The position numbers and the translations under genes were made by a program. DNA of 9,689 nt from an uncultured Eubacteriales bacterium. GTDB lineage: Bacteria; Bacillota; Clostridia; Lachnospirales; Anaerotignaceae. Under the pieces are notes generated by a model that saw only the letters and a list, made by a program, of their open reading frames with translations, was not told where the DNA came from and ran no database searches. Shown here piece after piece: positions 7,770 through 9,689 of the stretch (the stretch's first letter is position 1; the number at the start of each line of letters is the position of its first letter). Where the stretch lies: assembly GCA_934552695.1 (NCBI GenBank), contig CAKTER010000048.1, forward strand, positions 1-9,689, given 5' to 3'.

Positions 7770-7775
7770 ATTATA
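7770..7775 (-). promoter_or_regulatory. Candidate -10 box upstream of the PEGA gene
   Basis: A perfect TATAAT reads on the minus strand at 7775-7770, in the 92-bp gap between the CotS-like stop (7791) and the PEGA start (7698). A 17-bp spacer puts the -35 hexamer at 7798-7793 as TTTTCT, a poor match that overlaps the end of the CotS-like gene. If used, transcription would start near 7763 and serve the PEGA-mutase-signal peptidase unit independently of the CotS-like gene. Confidence 0.4.
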
Positions 7776-7790
7776 CCATCTTTCTGCCGT

Positions 7791-8774
7791 TTAGAAAAGG
7801 CTTTTCCACAGATTGGCCAAGGCGGCGTCCTCTCGCTCCCGGCTTTCCAGGCATTCCCGCAGCCGGGCCACCTCCGCCTGGGACACGCACACCCGGCGCT
7901 TGTTGTAATAGGCGTTTATCAGCTTTAAATACCGCTGGGGATAGGTCAGCAGCGCCATCAGCACCTGCGCCTCCCCCCTTTCCAAGGGCCGTACCTGCCG
8001 GTATGCCTGCCACAGGCCGCCCAAGGCCGCGCCCTCGGCTCCTCGCCGCAGCTGCCGCCGCAAGGCGTCGGCCAAGTCGGTCACCCACAGGTCGTACCCC
8101 GCCCGGTCAAACCCCGTTACAAACAAACGGTTGCCGCTCAGCCGCAAATTATCGGTCTTGTAAGCGTTGTGGCAAAAGGCGCCCCGTTCCCCGGCCCGTT
8201 GACACAGCGCCCCATAGCCGGAGTTCTCCAGCAGCTCCGCCGCCCGGTCAATGCGACGCACCGCATCCTCCCAGCTTTTTAACAGCAGCCGGTCCACCGC
8301 CGCCGTTCCGCCCCGGCCTTTCACCCAGTTCCGGCAACGAATCAGTTCCCGCCGCCGCCGGGCAAAGGTTTCGGGCAGCTTCCCCAGCCCAGTTTGAGGG
8401 CAGGGCAAAAAAAGCCCCTCTGCCGCCCGGTGCAGCGCCGCTAACGTGCCAAAAGCCGCTTGCCGGTAGGTTTCCTCCGCCCCCTCCGGCAGCGCCGGGG
8501 CATAATCCTCCAGCACATACCGCTGGTCATTCCACACCACCGACAGCCGGCCCTCCAGCGTAGGGTGATACCGCAGCACCTGCCCAAAGCCAGCGGCAAA
8601 CAACCGCTCCCGGGCCCCATGGTCAAAGGCCAGCCGCCCCTCGTCCCCGGCATACTTTTTCAACTCCCGCAGCCCCCGGTCGGTGGCGCAAACCACCCCG
8701 GTCCGGGTACGGGTCGCCCGCAGCAGCCGCAGGCCATATCCCTTTTGCAAAATCTGTCCGTAAACCGGTTCCAT
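7791..8774 (-). CDS. CotS-family spore coat protein (kinase-like fold, probably non-catalytic)
   Basis: A 327-residue protein resembling the CotS/CotI/YutH coat proteins, which have an aminoglycoside-phosphotransferase-like fold and are made in the mother cell. The best landmark is the catalytic-loop region AFCHNAYKTDNLRL (about residues 199-212), followed by LFVTGFDRAGYDLWVTDLADALRRQL. These match the family pattern CHxDYxxHN ... IDFDYCxxDxxxxDLA in spacing. In this protein the catalytic Asp is Ala204 (HNAY), and the first Asp of the metal-binding IDFD motif is Gly, so phosphotransfer looks unlikely and a structural role is favoured. The start ATG 8774 is chosen because a G-rich site (GGGGGGA) lies 6 nt upstream; the longer form from ATG 8810 would begin before that site and close to the predicted transcription start. 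A sigma-E-like promoter sits just upstream. The family call is good; the exact paralogue is not assignable. Confidence 0.8.
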   Translation of the reverse strand: MEPVYGQILQKGYGLRLLRATRTRTGVVCATDRGLRELKKYAGDEGRLAFDHGARERLFAAGFGQVLRYHPTLEGRLSVVWNDQRYVLEDYAPALPEGAEETYRQAAFGTLAALHRAAEGLFLPCPQTGLGKLPETFARRRRELIRCRNWVKGRGGTAAVDRLLLKSWEDAVRRIDRAAELLENSGYGALCQRAGERGAFCHNAYKTDNLRLSGNRLFVTGFDRAGYDLWVTDLADALRRQLRRGAEGAALGGLWQAYRQVRPLERGEAQVLMALLTYPQRYLKLINAYYNKRRVCVSQAEVARLRECLESREREDAALANLWKSLF

Positions 8775-8790
8775 AAAAAATCCCCCCGCA

Positions 8791-8830
8791 ACGTAGGCTA
8801 CCGTCCGCAATGCCTGGTATCAGCCTATGT
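8791..8830 (-). repeat. Inverted repeat spanning the CotS-like -10 box and leader
   Basis: ACGTAGGCT (8791-8799) and AGCCTATGT (8822-8830) are inverted repeats matching at 8 of 9 positions. An inner ACC/GGT pair (8800-8802 with 8816-8818) extends the symmetry. The right arm coincides with the predicted -10 element and the left arm lies just upstream of the ribosome binding site. It could be an operator or a leader stem, or it could be chance. Confidence 0.35.
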
Positions 8831-8850
8831 CCTGCCGGGGGAAAATATTT
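8822..8850 (-). promoter_or_regulatory. Candidate sigma-E (sporulation, mother-cell) promoter of the CotS-like gene
   Basis: On the minus strand, AAATATT (8850-8844) lies 14 bp before CATAGGCT (8829-8822). Compared with the Bacillus/Clostridium sigma-E pattern (about KMATATT, 14-bp gap, CATACAxT), 6 of 7 bases fit in the -35 region, and CATA plus the final T fit in the -10. The predicted transcript would start near 8815, about 40 nt before the ATG at 8774. The -35 box overlaps the stop codon of the upstream ORF. The match is by eye. Confidence 0.5.
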
Positions 8851-9689
8851 CAGGGTAACAATTTTTTCAGGTTTTCGGGGGTGTTCTGAGCCGGGTCCTC
8901 CAGCACCGCCGCCAGCATTTTTTGCAGCAGGGCGCCCATTTCCCGGCCCTTCGGGATGCCCAGCGCCGCCAGGTCGTTGCCGTTTAGGGCCAGCTGGCCA
9001 ATGGTCAGGGGATGGCCCTCGGCCACAATTTGCCCCCCCAGCTGCCGGGCCTCCTCCGCTCCGGTCTGGGCCAAGGCCACCCGAAAATCCAGCCACCGCA
9101 GCCCGGTCTCCCGCCCCAGCCGGGACAGCAGCCGCCGGGCTTGGGGCAAGGTTTGGGGCAAGGGCTCCTCCCTCTCTCGCAGCAGCGTCCGGATCGTTTC
9201 CTCGGTTTTTCGGTCGAATTTTAAGCGGGCCAGCATCGTCTCCCGGGCCGCCGCGTCCATGCCCAGCGCGTCCTTGACCGCCGCAAAGAGGGCTTTGGAG
9301 GTGACGGTGGCACCGGTCACAACGTCGGTCTCGACAACCTGCTCCTCCACCAACCGGTCGCACAGCACGGTCAGGGCCTTGGTGCCGATGCCGGGCGTCT
9401 CGTTATGGTAAAGGGGCTTGATAGAGGTCACGACGTCACCGTCGACAACCACCTTTACCACAAGGTCGCCGCCGATACCGCTGCCCACGCCGATAAGCTC
9501 GTTGTCGGCCTCGGGCTCGAAAACGGGGCGGTGGGCAACGAAATCAGGGCCAGCGCCCGCACCGCAGCGGAAGGCGTCGTCTTTTTCGGCGGCCGCCGAG
9601 GTGCCGGCCATCTTGCCCGTGAAGAAGCACTCGCCTATGTTGCCACCACCGTTGTAGATGTCGCAGTAGAAGGAGCCGAACTCACCGGC
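8850..9689 (-). CDS. Chimeric ORF: FAD/FMN flavoprotein C-terminus joined to CCA-adding enzyme C-terminus (5' end outside window)
   Basis: The frame is open from the right edge (9689) to TGA at 8852-8850, 279 residues, with no start visible. The first part is the end of a fumarate-reductase/flavocytochrome-like FAD domain (GEFGSFYCDIYNGGGNIGEC, then FFTGKMAGTSAAAE). An FMN-binding domain follows (VVKVVVDGDVVTSIKPLYHN, then ETPGIGTKAL). It ends in DVVTGATVTSKAL, where the second Thr of TGAT is the expected site of covalent FMN attachment by ApbE. After KDALGMDAA the sequence changes to the C-terminal third of a bacterial CCA-adding tRNA nucleotidyltransferase: LARLKFDRKTEETI at the end of the HD region, a helical segment, then the characteristic GHPLTIGQLALNGNDLAALG and AAVLEDPAQNTPENLKKLL. 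The polymerase core (NTP-binding and DxD region) is absent. An ATG at 9611 is internal to the FAD domain. The two parts have no known functional link. Confidence 0.75.
   Translation of the reverse strand, partial: AGEFGSFYCDIYNGGGNIGECFFTGKMAGTSAAAEKDDAFRCGAGAGPDFVAHRPVFEPEADNELIGVGSGIGGDLVVKVVVDGDVVTSIKPLYHNETPGIGTKALTVLCDRLVEEQVVETDVVTGATVTSKALFAAVKDALGMDAAARETMLARLKFDRKTEETIRTLLREREEPLPQTLPQARRLLSRLGRETGLRWLDFRVALAQTGAEEARQLGGQIVAEGHPLTIGQLALNGNDLAALGIPKGREMGALLQKMLAAVLEDPAQNTPENLKKLLP
9235..9270. other. Junction between flavoprotein-derived and CCA-enzyme-derived sequence
   Basis: Protein homology switches between KDALGMDAA and LARLKFD, which places the join at about 9235-9270. Codon choice changes in the same area. 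To the right, Phe is almost always TTC (the first seven Phe codons from the edge are all TTC), with many GTC/GTT, GGT and GAC codons. To the left the genes use TTT freely and prefer CGG and CCC. A GC-rich stretch (tcccgggccgccgcgtccat, 9241-9260) sits at the join. This suggests two DNA sources. A chimeric contig is the simplest reading; recombination is the alternative. Confidence 0.6.

Noticed and set aside
1..9689. tRNA/rRNA genes, CRISPR arrays, insertion sequences, riboswitches
   Set aside because: I saw no conserved RNA features, regularly spaced repeats, transposase fragments or target-site duplications. All gaps between genes are shorter than 300 bases.

Overview
The window looks like GC-rich chromosomal DNA from an endospore-forming member of the Clostridia, plausibly a gut Oscillospiraceae-type organism. 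The evidence is a SipL-like protein (SPOCS/DUF3794 domains plus LysM) and a CotS-family spore coat protein, together with Firmicutes-style Shine-Dalgarno sites and tightly packed genes. The lineage is inferred from gene content; no rRNA or other marker is present.

Layout. On the plus strand, the 3' part of an AI-2E/PerM-family membrane protein (2-1156) overlaps by one base a CPBP (CAAX protease/Abi-like) intramembrane metalloprotease (1156-2079). A rho-independent terminator follows, then a second hairpin that can stop transcription from either side. Everything to the right is on the minus strand. In transcription order it is: an ORF entering at the right edge (9689-8850), a CotS-like gene (8774-7791), a membrane-anchored PEGA-repeat protein (7698-6214), a PgcA-like phospho-sugar mutase (6212-4473), signal peptidase I (4476-3868) and a SipL-like gene (3727-2182). 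PEGA, mutase and signal peptidase are joined by a 1-nt gap and a GTGA overlap and look translationally coupled. A sigma-E-like promoter precedes the CotS gene, which fits mother-cell expression.

Three ORFs are damaged or chimeric as written. The signal peptidase has an in-frame TAA after the Ser/Lys dyad and before the conserved GDN..SMDSR box. The SipL-like gene needs a one-base correction near 3175 to join its first SPOCS domain to the rest. The ORF at the right edge is an in-frame join between the C-terminal end of a fumarate-reductase-like FAD/FMN flavoprotein and the C-terminal third of a CCA-adding tRNA nucleotidyltransferase. Codon choice changes near the join (about 9235-9270), so it is either a misassembly or a real recombination, and the sequence alone cannot decide.

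I find no tRNA, rRNA, CRISPR array, insertion sequence or convincing new system. The points most worth checking are the chimeric ORF, the two broken genes, the CotS-like protein that lacks kinase catalytic residues, and the PEGA-repeat protein of unknown function.
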